This document shows positions 6,697-13,190 of a stretch of DNA of 13,229 nt, piece after piece (position 1 is the stretch's first letter; each line of letters starts with the position of its first letter). The DNA lies in assembly GCA_003978075.1 (NCBI GenBank), contig QOAM01000085.1, positions 1-13,229 of the forward strand, read 5' to 3'. A program made the position numbers and the translations under genes. The notes beneath the pieces were generated by a model. That model made no database searches. It was not told the origin of the DNA and saw only the letters and a program-made list of their open reading frames with translations. This stretch comes from Thermodesulfatator sp. (GTDB lineage: Bacteria > Desulfobacterota > Thermodesulfobacteria > Thermodesulfobacteriales > Thermodesulfobacteriaceae).

Positions 6697-6945
6697 TCAT
6701 TCCTCCGATTTTCTTTTTTCGGAGCTCGAGGAGTCTTTCCCGTGTTCTTTACCCTCTTTACGCTCCTTACGGGCGTAATCGGTGACATACCAGCCTGTGC
6801 CTTTGAGGATAAAGGAACTCTGGCTGATAAGTTTGTGGAGCCGCCCTCCGCAGGCCTCGCAGGTAGTAAGGGGCTCATCTGTAATCTTCTGCCAGACCTC
6901 CAGCTTTTTCCCGCAGCTCTCACATTCATACTCATAAATGGGCAT
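6697..6945 (-). CDS. FmdB-type zinc-ribbon protein
   Basis: An 82-residue protein starting MPIYEYECESCGKKLEV, the hallmark of the FmdB/CxxC regulatory-protein family, with two CxxC pairs (C8/C11 and C29/C32) forming a zinc ribbon. The C-terminal third (about 60-82) is a Lys/Glu/Ser-rich tail likely to be disordered. The family was named from a putative regulator of the formamidase/amidase genes, but most members have no known function. The start at 6945 is chosen because GGAGGTGA lies about five bases upstream and the family motif begins there. The frame is open 27 codons further up but encodes nothing typical. It is 93 bases downstream of the HExxH gene and 175 upstream of the M48 gene. Confidence 0.9.
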   Translation of the reverse strand: MPIYEYECESCGKKLEVWQKITDEPLTTCEACGGRLHKLISQSSFILKGTGWYVTDYARKERKEGKEHGKDSSSSEKRKSEE

Positions 6946-6991
6946 ATTTCTCACCTCCTCAGTCTCTACGGGATTTCTGCACAAACCTTCC

Positions 6992-7030
6992 CTTCGGGCT
7001 TCGCCTTCAGCCCCTTTTACCTCCAATTAC
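6992..7030 (-). repeat. Dispersed hairpin repeat, copy B
   Basis: The minus-strand reading has CGTAATTGGAGGTAAAAGGG followed by GCTGAAGGCGAAGCCCGAAG. GGGCT can pair with AGCCC. It matches copy A over CTTCGGGCTTCGC (plus strand) and copy C over TTTTrCCTCCAwTTACG. It lies between the HExxH and FmdB genes, in the same orientation relative to transcription as copies A and C. Confidence 0.5.
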
Positions 7031-7038
7031 GTTTCCTT

Positions 7039-7506
7039 TTAGGATCTCTTCCTTAAGTAAATACGGTCAAAGCGCTCCAGGGTCTCTGCCAACCCCGGCC
7101 AATGGGCCAAGGGACTCAGGATCTCCCGGGCCTTGGCATGTACCCGGATTTCTTCTTCCTCCCGCTTCTCCATACGCAAATGGTAAGGGACCTCATAGCG
7201 TACAAACCGCACCATATGCACCAGCTCGTGAGTAAAAATATAAAGCATGAGGGCCGGGAGAAAAGCCCGACTGCAGGGAAGGGGTCTCCCGTAAGGGAAG
7301 AAGATGCAGTAAGGTTCCGGCCCCCGGGGCCGCTGCCCCCGCACCAAAACCGCCAGGGCCTCCTCGGGAAAGGGCCATCCCTCTCGTAGGAACCGGGCCT
7401 CGTACTGCAGAGACCGCAGAAGTCGGGAAGAAAGACCGTAGTGTTCAAAGACCAACTCTTCAGCCAAGGCCGAGGTCTCGGCCAAGATATGGGGGCAGGG
7501 TAGCAA
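7039..7506 (-). CDS. Small putative HExxH metallopeptidase, family not recognised
   Basis: A 155-residue protein with one clear motif, IFTHELVHMVRF, giving H93-E-L-V-H97, typical of zincin metallopeptidases. A third ligand could be a Glu or His in the following helix (EEEEIRVHAKAREI, 117-130); which one cannot be decided by eye. Other recognisable segments are HILAETSALAEELVFEHYGL near the N-terminus and RPRGPEPYCIFFPYGRPLP (59-77). There is no signal peptide or membrane helix. The TTG at 7506 is preferred as start: it has GGAGG (7513-7517) six bases upstream and lies 14 bases after the pheA stop. The frame is open further up, including an ATG at 7554, but that would overlap pheA and adds Gly/Arg/Pro-rich sequence. 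It probably forms one transcript with pheA. Substrate and role are unknown. Confidence 0.75.
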   Translation of the reverse strand: MLPCPHILAETSALAEELVFEHYGLSSRLLRSLQYEARFLREGWPFPEEALAVLVRGQRPRGPEPYCIFFPYGRPLPCSRAFLPALMLYIFTHELVHMVRFVRYEVPYHLRMEKREEEEIRVHAKAREILSPLAHWPGLAETLERFDRIYLRKRS

Positions 7507-7520
7507 GCGCCCCCTCCGCC

Positions 7521-8591
7521 CTAAAGGTCTCCCCGCGGATAGGACCCAAGCCATTCCAGGTGCAGACAATGCCGGCGCACTTCTTCCAAGCAATCTGAGA
7601 GTCTGGGGTCTTCAAGGTGGCCTTCGCAGTCTAGGAAAAAGAGGTATCTCCAGGGCTCACTTTTGGCTGGACGGCTTTCGATTTTGGTGAGGTTGATACG
7701 GCGTTCGGCAAAGGCCCGAAGGACCTCGTAGAGGGCCCCAGGGCGGTCCGAAACGCTGAAAAAGAGAGAAGTCTTGTCGCGGCCACTGGGGGAGGGAACC
7801 TCTTTGCCAATCACCCAGAAGCGGGTGACATTGCCCCGGTAATCTTCGATGTGTTTGGCCACCACCTGGAGATGATAGGTGCGGGAGGCCAGAGGACTAG
7901 CCACCGCAGCCACGGAGGGATCCACCGCGGCCCAGCGGGCCGCCAGTGCCGTGGAAGCCACCTCCTCTACCGCGACCGAGGGGAGGTTCTTGCGGAGCCA
8001 GCGCCGACACTGGGCCAAGGCATGAGGATGGGAAAGGACCTTCCTAATGTCCTCCTTGCGCCCGGTCTGGTTGAGGAGATGGTGAGTAATGGGGACATAG
8101 ACCTCCCCGCAGACCTTGACCCGGTACTGCGAGACGGCGTCCAGGGTCACGGAGACCGTTCCTTCGATGGAATTTTCTACCGGGGCCACGCCAAAGCGGA
8201 CCCGCTCGCTTTCCACCTCCTCGAACACATCGAGCACCGACTCCACCGGCACATACTCGGTGCTGTGTCCGAAAAATTCGAGGGCCGCCATGTGACTGAA
8301 AGTGGCCTCGGGTCCTAAATAGGCCACCCGGGTGGGCTCTTGGGCCTGGCGACAGGCGTTAATGATCTCCAAGATCACCGCTCGCAGGGAATTCTCGGGA
8401 AAAAGGCCCCGATTGAGCTCCAGAAGCCGGTGGACCACTTCCCTTTCCCGAGAAAGATCCAGGGCCCCTCGCCCCTCCCGGCGCTTAATCTCCCCAATGG
8501 TCTGGGCCAACTGAAAACGCCGGTGGAGAAGTTGGAGGAGCTCTCGATCCAGCTGATCTATTTCTTGGCGGAGCTCTTTTAGCTTGCCCAT
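7521..8591 (-). CDS. pheA: Bifunctional chorismate mutase / prephenate dehydratase (P-protein)
   Basis: Converts chorismate to prephenate and then to phenylpyruvate, the committed steps to phenylalanine. Of the 356 residues, 3-85 are an AroQ-class chorismate mutase (LRQEIDQLDRELLQLLHRR, then IGEIKRREG and the SREREV segment). Residues 88-262 are the dehydratase (RVAYLGPEATFSH, GVAPVENSIEGTV at 134-146, SHPHALAQCRRWL, and the catalytic NVTRF at 254-258). Residues 273-350 form an ACT domain with DRPGALYEVL (282-291) and KIESRP (303-308), the sites where Phe binds for feedback inhibition in the family. The start is the ATG at 8591, which places the mutase helix at its usual distance; AAGG about nine bases upstream is a weak Shine-Dalgarno. 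A longer frame from 8675 overlaps the nuclease gene and is unlikely. No Phe-rich leader peptide or attenuator is seen. Confidence 0.95.
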   Translation of the reverse strand: MGKLKELRQEIDQLDRELLQLLHRRFQLAQTIGEIKRREGRGALDLSREREVVHRLLELNRGLFPENSLRAVILEIINACRQAQEPTRVAYLGPEATFSHMAALEFFGHSTEYVPVESVLDVFEEVESERVRFGVAPVENSIEGTVSVTLDAVSQYRVKVCGEVYVPITHHLLNQTGRKEDIRKVLSHPHALAQCRRWLRKNLPSVAVEEVASTALAARWAAVDPSVAAVASPLASRTYHLQVVAKHIEDYRGNVTRFWVIGKEVPSPSGRDKTSLFFSVSDRPGALYEVLRAFAERRINLTKIESRPAKSEPWRYLFFLDCEGHLEDPRLSDCLEEVRRHCLHLEWLGSYPRGDL

Positions 8592-8602
8592 GGAAGATTT
8601 AC

Positions 8603-8642
8603 CTTGAGGGCTTGGCTCCCAACCCTTTTGCCTCCATTTACG
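8603..8642 (-). repeat. Dispersed hairpin repeat, copy C
   Basis: The minus strand reads CGTAAATGGAGGCAAAAGGG then TTGGGAGCCAAGCCCTCAAG. GGGTT can pair with AAGCCC, including one G-T pair. It matches copy B in most of 40 positions. It fills most of the 62-base gap between the nuclease and pheA and ends about 12 bases before the pheA start, so it could affect pheA translation. Confidence 0.5.
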
Positions 8643-8653
8643 CTTTAGCTTAT

Positions 8654-9277
8654 TCACGGAGGCCAGGGACGACAACCCCGGGCCGGGCAGTAACCCGCAT
8701 AGAAGGCTTCACGCAGGGAATGAAAGATAATCTTTCGGCGGATATGCCGGGCGTGGGGGCACTGAGGTCGGTGGAAGCGCCGGGAGGCCCGGTTACCCAC
8801 ATAGTAAGGTTCGGTGTCTTGAAGACTGCCGAAGAGGCCTTTTCCCTGGGCTAGAGCCCGGCGTTGGGCTGCGAGTAGCCGCTTTCGGTAACGGCTGGCC
8901 CCGGGGTAATAGCAGGCCAAGGCTAGCCCCTGAGAGACCAGCACCTCGGAGACCAAGCGACCATCGGGAAGAATAAGGTAGCCTAAAAGGCGTCCGTAGC
9001 GATCTCGGGGGCGAGCTGCCGGCTCAAAGCGTAACCGGCGTCCCTCTACCAGCCGCCGGTTAAGGAGCCAAGCCTGGCGGGCAAAGGGTTCCGGCCCGTT
9101 CTCCCCGTAAAGTTCCGGGGCGTTGATTCCCGCATAACGCAACCGCCGCCCATCGGAAAGGACCACCGTGTCTCCATCGATGGCCCGGACCACCGTAACC
9201 TCCGTGGCCCAGGCCGAGACCGTAAAGAACCACCCGCAAAAAAGAAAGACTAAAATTCTCTTCAATTTACCGAGCAT
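8654..9277 (-). CDS. Secreted staphylococcal-nuclease-like protein with a C-terminal Cys/His motif
   Basis: A 207-residue protein with a clear Sec signal peptide (MLGKLKRILVFLFCGWFFTVSAWA, given here as MLGKLKRI + hydrophobic core + SAWA, cleaved after Ala24). Residues 25-150 are a TNase/SNase OB-fold: DGDTVVL (34-40), RYAGINAPE (47-55) and DRYGR (92-96), giving candidate catalytic Arg47, Glu55 and Arg96. The calcium ligand position that is Asp in the staphylococcal enzyme is Asn52 here, a substitution I cannot judge functionally. Residues about 159-203 (YVGNRASRRFHRPQCP ... GYCPARGC) carry H169, C173, C197 and C202 in a pattern like the small Ada-type metal-binding module often attached to secreted nucleases. 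Expected role: extracellular or periplasmic nucleic-acid hydrolysis. The gap to smc is 72 bases with no visible terminator, so co-transcription is possible. The Shine-Dalgarno is weak. Confidence 0.88.
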   Translation of the reverse strand: MLGKLKRILVFLFCGWFFTVSAWATEVTVVRAIDGDTVVLSDGRRLRYAGINAPELYGENGPEPFARQAWLLNRRLVEGRRLRFEPAARPRDRYGRLLGYLILPDGRLVSEVLVSQGLALACYYPGASRYRKRLLAAQRRALAQGKGLFGSLQDTEPYYVGNRASRRFHRPQCPHARHIRRKIIFHSLREAFYAGYCPARGCRPWPP

Positions 9278-9349
9278 TTTCGAAATACCTGAGACCTTTT
9301 AGAGAGCCCCCTTATGTTGGAGACTTTGCCCTTAAACTTTTTTCTCTTT

Positions 9350-12300
9350 TTAGAGACCTCTAACTTTTGCAGGGGTTTCCTCTAGTTTTAGGCTTACTAC
9401 CTTGGAGATCCCCTCTTCTTCCATGGTAACCCCGAAAAGGGCGTCGGCTACCTCCATCACCCTCGGGTTATGGGTGACCAGGATCACTTGAGAGCGCTCT
9501 TTGAGCCTCTGTAACAGGGCGTTGAAACGCAGGGTGTTGGCCTCGTCCAGAGAGGCTTCCACCTCGTCCAAAATGCAGAAAGGTCCGGGTTTTACCAGAT
9601 AAAAGGCGAAAAGCACCGCCAGGGCGCAGAGGGCCTTCTCGCCTCCAGAAAGCATGGTGAGGTGTTTTACAGGTTTTCCCGGGAGCTTCACCCGCAGGTC
9701 CAACCCAGCGGAAAGAGGATCGCCCGAGTGGGTAAGATAGAGTTCGGCTTGTCCCCCTTCAAAGAGGAGGGGGAAGACCTCCTTCAGACGGTTGTTAGCG
9801 GCCTGTAAGGCCTCTTTCAAGAGCCGGCGGCTTTCGGCGTCTAGCCTCTCCAGGGCCTTTTCCAGGTCTGCTAGCGCCGCAAGGAGTTCCTTCTGTCTTT
9901 CAGTGAGAAAGTTCCAGCGTTCCTCCACCCGATGAAGTTCTTCCTCGGCGGCAAGATTCACCGGAGGGAACGCGGCAAGTTTCTCCCTTATCTCCCTCAG
10001 GGCTTCCTCCACCCGGGAAAGATTCTTCTCCGCCGGAGGTTCTTGGGCCAGGAAGGTCTCCAGGTTCATCTCGTGGACCTCCTGGGCCTCCTTCCGCAGG
10101 TGTTCCAAGGTCATCTCCGCTTCTAGGCGGTCGATCTCCAGTTTGTGTTTCCGCTCCTGCAGGCGTTCCTTTTCCCGGCTGCGGGCCTTCTCCTCCTCTT
10201 CCTGCTGCCGCAGAAAATCCTGGAGTTCGGTGTAGCGTTTTTTGAGGTTCTCCAGCTCCTTGAGTTTTTTCTTTAAGTCCTCTTCCAGCCCGCGGCGCTC
10301 GGCTTGAACCTTTTGCAGGGTTTCGCGTACAAAACGCCATTCCTCGGAGAGAAGGTTTTTCCGCTGAGAGGCCCTTTCCTGTCTCTCCCGGGCCCGGGAA
10401 AGGGCGACTTCCAATTCCTTCTGCCGCTCCTGCAGGATCTTGAGGCGTCCGGAAAGTTCAGCTACTTCCCGGGCCCTCTCTTCTAAACTCCGGCCTTCCT
10501 TCTGCACCTCCTGTCTCAGATGGGAAAGGGCCTCACGCCTCGGGGCTTCTTGGGAAAGAAGCTCCTCCAGTTTTTCTCGGAGGACCGCGATTTCTTTCTC
10601 CTTAAGGGCCATCTCTTTTTGGGCCTCTTCTTTCCGGCAGCGGATTTCCCCTTTCTCGCGCTGCAGAAAGGTCGCTTCCTGGCGGAGACGTTCCAGGGCT
10701 TTTTGCGCTTGGGAAAGGCTTCTGGCTAAATCGCGGGCCTCCCTTTCTCGTTTTTGTATCTCGCGGACGCGGGCTTCTCCCTCCCTTTGAAGCTCATTGA
10801 TTCTTTCCCGAAGCTCTTCTTTCTTTTCTGCGAGTTCGGTCATCTTAGAAGAAAGGGTCGCCAGAAGGGAAGAAATCTCTCTTAAGCGGTCTTTTATCTC
10901 CAGAACCCCGGGACCGCTCTTCTTTTGAGCTTTCAGAAAACCTGGAGGTTCGAAAATAAGCTCTTTTTCCGGGAAAATTACTGGATTTTTCGGGAGATGT
11001 TCCCATAAAATCCGCGGATGATCCGCCTCTTTCACGCTTTGCAGGAGCTCTTGCAGCCCCCGGAGGGTTTCTGGGGTGGCCACGAAGACCCCGGAGAGCT
11101 CTTGGACTCTGGCCAGGAGCTGGAGCTCTTGGGGATCTTCGATCACGGGAAAGGTCAAGCGTTCTGCCAGAAGGGCCTCGGCCCAGGTGCGGCTTTCTGG
11201 AGAAAGGGGCAGGAGATCCGCCAGCACCCGCAGACCTCCCCTTTTACAGAGGTCGCGGAGATCTGCGGGGAAAAGGCGGAGGATCGCAGCCTCCAGGGCC
11301 TCCTTTTCTTTCAGGAGGGCTTGTCTTTCGTGTTTTAAGCTCTGTCCCTCCTCTTCCAGGATTCGGAGCTGGGCTTCGAGCTCCTTTTGGATCCTGAGCC
11401 GGGACTCAATTTCTTTAGAAAGGGCCGCACGTTGAGACTCCACCCAGGCGAGCCTTTCGGTAAGCTCCGTCGTCTCTTGAAGCAGCTTCTCTCTTTGTTG
11501 CACCAGCCGGGAGGCCTTTTCCTTCAGGTCCTTTTCTTTACTCGCCAGAAAGGCCACCTCTTGATGAAGCCTTTTCCGTTCCGCCTCGGCAAAACGCAGT
11601 TTTTCTTGAAGGGAGAGGATACGGGCTTCAGCTTCGCGGAGGATTTTTTCTTCCTCCTGGAGTCTTTTTTGTAGGGTCTGATAGTTTCGCTGGCTCTCTT
11701 CCTGCTGGGCCCTTTTCTCTTTCAAGGTCTGGGAGAGGGCCTCCCTTTCGCGAATCAGATTCTTTTTTTGGACCTCCAGCCTTTGGATTTCTTCAGTCAG
11801 GGTCTCCTCCCGGGTCTTTTCCCTTTCCAGCTCCCGGGAAAGCTGGCCTTCTTCCTGATAGAGGGTCCGCAACTTACGGGAAAGCTCCTCCCGCTTTTTT
11901 TCCTTTTCCCGCAGCTCTTCTTCCTTCTCCCGCAGCCTTCTTTTCAGGAGATGGGTCTCCGTAAGGGCCCTTTGGTACCCTGGGCGGTGACTTTTTTCTT
12001 CCTTTTCCAAAAGGGTTATTTTCGCCACTATTTTCTGGAGCTGGTCCTCGGCCTTTTCTTTAGCCTTCTGCGCCCGGAGATAGAGAATGGCCAGCCGGGT
12101 CAGGGCCAGGCGCTGAAATTCCTCTCGAAGCTTTCGATACTCTCGGGCCAGCTGGGCCTGTTCTTGAAGTTCTTGCCTGCGGGTGTTGAGCTCGGCCAGC
12201 AGGTCCTCTACCCGCGTCAGGTTTTCTCGAGTATGTTCCAGATTGCGCCGGGCTTCCTCTCTGCGGACACGGTAGCGCGAGATCCCGGCCAGCTCTTCCA

Positions 12301-12784
12301 GGAAAAAGCGTCTTTCTTCGGGGCTCCATTCCAAGAACCTTCCTACCTCTCCCTGATCAATGAGTCCATAACCCCGGGGATGCACCCCGGTGTCCAGAAA
12401 GAGGTAATGGATGTCTTTGAGCCGGCAGGCCCGGTGGTTGAGCAGGAATTCCGACTCCCCTGAGCGGTAGAGTCTGCGGGCCACCACGATCTCCGGAAGA
12501 TCGCGCAAGCCTTCTGGGGCCTGTCCATCGTTTTCCAGGACCAGGCGCACCTCGGCAAACCCCGGAGCCTCTCCATGATCTCCGGCAAAAAGGAGGTCCT
12601 CCGCGGAACGCACCCGCAACTTTTTAAGACTTTGTTCCCCCAAGACCCACCGCAAGGCATCCACGATGTTGCTCTTGCCGCTGCCGTTAGGGCCTACTAT
12701 GGCCGAAATACCTGGAGGAAAGGGCAGGACTACCCGGTAAGGAAAAGACTTGAATCCGTATATTTCTAGCCGCTTAATGCGCAT
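9350..12784 (-). CDS. smc: Chromosome segregation protein SMC
   Basis: A 1144-residue SMC ATPase, core of bacterial condensin with ScpA/ScpB, acting on the nucleoid. The N-terminal head has GFKSF and Walker A GPNGSGKS (31-38) followed by NIVDALRWVLGEQS. Two long Glu/Lys/Arg-rich coiled coils (about 165-500 and 635-1000) flank a hinge at about 505-630. The C-terminal head carries signature LSGGEKAL (from 1045), Walker B FCILDE (catalytic Glu1074) with D-loop VEASLDEAN, the switch His in LVTHNP, and FGVTMEEEGISKVVS. The paired motifs and absence of a Rad50 zinc hook make this SMC. The hinge is divergent: the Gly-rich dimer-interface motifs typical of SMC hinges are hard to find beyond PPGFLKAQKKSGPG. 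Start ATG at 12784 places the first beta-strand IKRLEIYGFKSF normally; the Shine-Dalgarno is weak. Neither scpA nor scpB is in the window. Confidence 0.97.
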   Translation of the reverse strand: MRIKRLEIYGFKSFPYRVVLPFPPGISAIVGPNGSGKSNIVDALRWVLGEQSLKKLRVRSAEDLLFAGDHGEAPGFAEVRLVLENDGQAPEGLRDLPEIVVARRLYRSGESEFLLNHRACRLKDIHYLFLDTGVHPRGYGLIDQGEVGRFLEWSPEERRFFLEELAGISRYRVRREEARRNLEHTRENLTRVEDLLAELNTRRQELQEQAQLAREYRKLREEFQRLALTRLAILYLRAQKAKEKAEDQLQKIVAKITLLEKEEKSHRPGYQRALTETHLLKRRLREKEEELREKEKKREELSRKLRTLYQEEGQLSRELEREKTREETLTEEIQRLEVQKKNLIREREALSQTLKEKRAQQEESQRNYQTLQKRLQEEEKILREAEARILSLQEKLRFAEAERKRLHQEVAFLASKEKDLKEKASRLVQQREKLLQETTELTERLAWVESQRAALSKEIESRLRIQKELEAQLRILEEEGQSLKHERQALLKEKEALEAAILRLFPADLRDLCKRGGLRVLADLLPLSPESRTWAEALLAERLTFPVIEDPQELQLLARVQELSGVFVATPETLRGLQELLQSVKEADHPRILWEHLPKNPVIFPEKELIFEPPGFLKAQKKSGPGVLEIKDRLREISSLLATLSSKMTELAEKKEELRERINELQREGEARVREIQKREREARDLARSLSQAQKALERLRQEATFLQREKGEIRCRKEEAQKEMALKEKEIAVLREKLEELLSQEAPRREALSHLRQEVQKEGRSLEERAREVAELSGRLKILQERQKELEVALSRARERQERASQRKNLLSEEWRFVRETLQKVQAERRGLEEDLKKKLKELENLKKRYTELQDFLRQQEEEEKARSREKERLQERKHKLEIDRLEAEMTLEHLRKEAQEVHEMNLETFLAQEPPAEKNLSRVEEALREIREKLAAFPPVNLAAEEELHRVEERWNFLTERQKELLAALADLEKALERLDAESRRLLKEALQAANNRLKEVFPLLFEGGQAELYLTHSGDPLSAGLDLRVKLPGKPVKHLTMLSGGEKALCALAVLFAFYLVKPGPFCILDEVEASLDEANTLRFNALLQRLKERSQVILVTHNPRVMEVADALFGVTMEEEGISKVVSLKLEETPAKVRGL

Positions 12785-12800
12785 ATCTTCAAGAATTTCT

Positions 12801-12828
12801 ATTTTACCGGAACTTTTGCAAAAGTCAG
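12801..12828 (-). promoter_or_regulatory. Candidate smc promoter
   Basis: On the minus strand CTGACT (12823-12828) and TAAAAT (12801-12806) are separated by 16 bases, matching sigma-70 hexamers at 4/6 and 5/6. The predicted start is near 12794, leaving a leader of about 10 bases before the ATG at 12784. The short leader fits the lack of a clear Shine-Dalgarno. Confidence 0.4.
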
Positions 12829-12830
12829 AG

Positions 12831-12864
12831 CCTCAAGCTTGGAGGGGTGTAGGAGGCGAAGCCC
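12831..12864 (+). repeat. Dispersed hairpin repeat, copy D (diverged, opposite orientation)
   Basis: The plus strand reads CCTCAAGCTTGGAGGGG and then TGTAGGAGGCGAAGCCC, resembling the minus-strand forms of copies A to C (TTGGAGG and GGCGAAGCCC). GCTT can pair with AAGC. It is oriented away from smc, so if the repeats belong to leaders, this one would belong to a plus-strand transcript. Confidence 0.35.
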
Positions 12865-12866
12865 TT

Positions 12867-12884
12867 TGTACAGTACATCACTGT
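12867..12884. promoter_or_regulatory. Overlapping palindromes, possible operator
   Basis: TGTACAGTACA (12867-12877) is a perfect 5+1+5 inverted repeat, and ACAGTACATCACTGT (12870-12884) is a perfect 5+5+5 inverted repeat sharing its bases. They sit about 40-55 bases upstream of the candidate smc -35. A dimeric repressor site is possible but no known consensus is matched. Confidence 0.3.
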
Positions 12885-12959
12885 GACCGGGTTCAGTATT
12901 TATTCGGCATACAGAGCGACTAACGGAGGCAGAGATAGAGGGTTCGGTGAGGATTTTAG

Positions 12960-13075
12960 AGGCTGTCCCGCAAACCTACAAGTAATCACAGCAACCGCTA
13001 AATTTTGTGTTTGTCAAATAGAATTAGTCCACATATAGTATGGCAAGGTCTCAATTCTAGCTTGCGGGACAACCT
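12960..13075. mobile_element. 116-base MITE-like element with 14-base terminal inverted repeats
   Basis: The left end AGGCTGTCCCGCAA (12960-12973) and right end TTGCGGGACAACCT (13062-13075) are inverted copies with one mismatch, the central 10 bases perfect. The interior is AT-rich and non-coding. Ends of the form GGxTGTCCC are met in several insertion-sequence families, so a miniature non-autonomous element is plausible. The flanks (TTTTAG and TTTTTG) are similar but do not give a clean target duplication. Alternatively the pair is the closing stem of a structured RNA followed by a T6 run. Confidence 0.5.
13011..13039 (+). promoter_or_regulatory. Strong sigma-70-type plus-strand promoter
   Basis: TTGTCA (13011-13016) and TATAGT (13034-13039) each match consensus at 5/6 and are separated by exactly 17 bases. 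It is the best promoter match in the window. Transcription would start near 13046 and run toward the right edge, where no complete gene is visible in the window. Confidence 0.55.
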
Positions 13076-13154
13076 TTTTTGTGTCTTCCAGCTGGGTAGA
13101 GAAATAAGGGAGACCTTTCGCCATATTAGGGCTTCCTTGGGGAACCTTTTTCTT
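13046..13154 (+). ncRNA. Candidate small RNA or attenuator leader
   Basis: From the promoter's predicted start to the terminator-like T-run is about 105 bases without a credible reading frame. AAGGTCTC (13045-13052) pairs perfectly with GAGACCTT (13110-13117). In DNA the match extends outward with TATGGC (13039-13044) against GCCATA (13120-13125), giving 14 pairs with a 2-base bulge. A second pairing is possible, GTCTTCC (13083-13089) with GGGAGAC (13108-13114, one G-U), which is mutually exclusive with the first. Mutually exclusive stems ahead of a terminator are typical of attenuators and riboswitch leaders, but no known class is recognised. Confidence 0.35.
13129..13154 (+). terminator. 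Intrinsic-terminator-like hairpin
   Basis: TTCC (13133-13136) pairs with GGAA (13141-13144) around a TTGG loop. The stem is continued by GG/CC (13130-13131 with 13145-13146) across one bulged C, and is followed directly by TTTTTCTT. Short but well formed. It would end a transcript from the promoter at 13011-13039. Confidence 0.45.
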
Positions 13155-13190
13155 CTAAAATATCTTGTAAATTTCATGACCTGAATAAAA

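Noticed and set aside
6579..6700. Protein-like minus-strand frame after the FmdB stop (ETAAGAGVWCKETSESCRDL)
   Set aside because: It has no start codon of its own and continues only from a shadow frame of fmdB; FmdB ends naturally with a Lys/Glu tail.
7521..8675. Longer 384-residue reading of pheA
   Set aside because: The extra 28 residues overlap the nuclease gene and cover repeat copy C; chorismate mutase homology begins right after the ATG at 8591.
1471..9361. Near-palindrome AGAGACCTCT at 1471 and 9352, and inverted at 6642
   Set aside because: Only 10 bases, flanks differ, and the 9352 copy is simply the end of the smc coding sequence.
2393..12784. The minus-strand block as a novel defence or mobile system (SMC, nuclease, proteases together)
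   Set aside because: SMC is the canonical chromosomal form, the nuclease is a secreted SNase, and the rest are metabolic or envelope genes; no defence-type domains or island signatures are present.
12998..13177. 59-codon minus-strand frame beginning MKFTRYFRRKRF
   Set aside because: No Shine-Dalgarno, it crosses the inverted-repeat end and the long stem, and its composition resembles no recognised protein.
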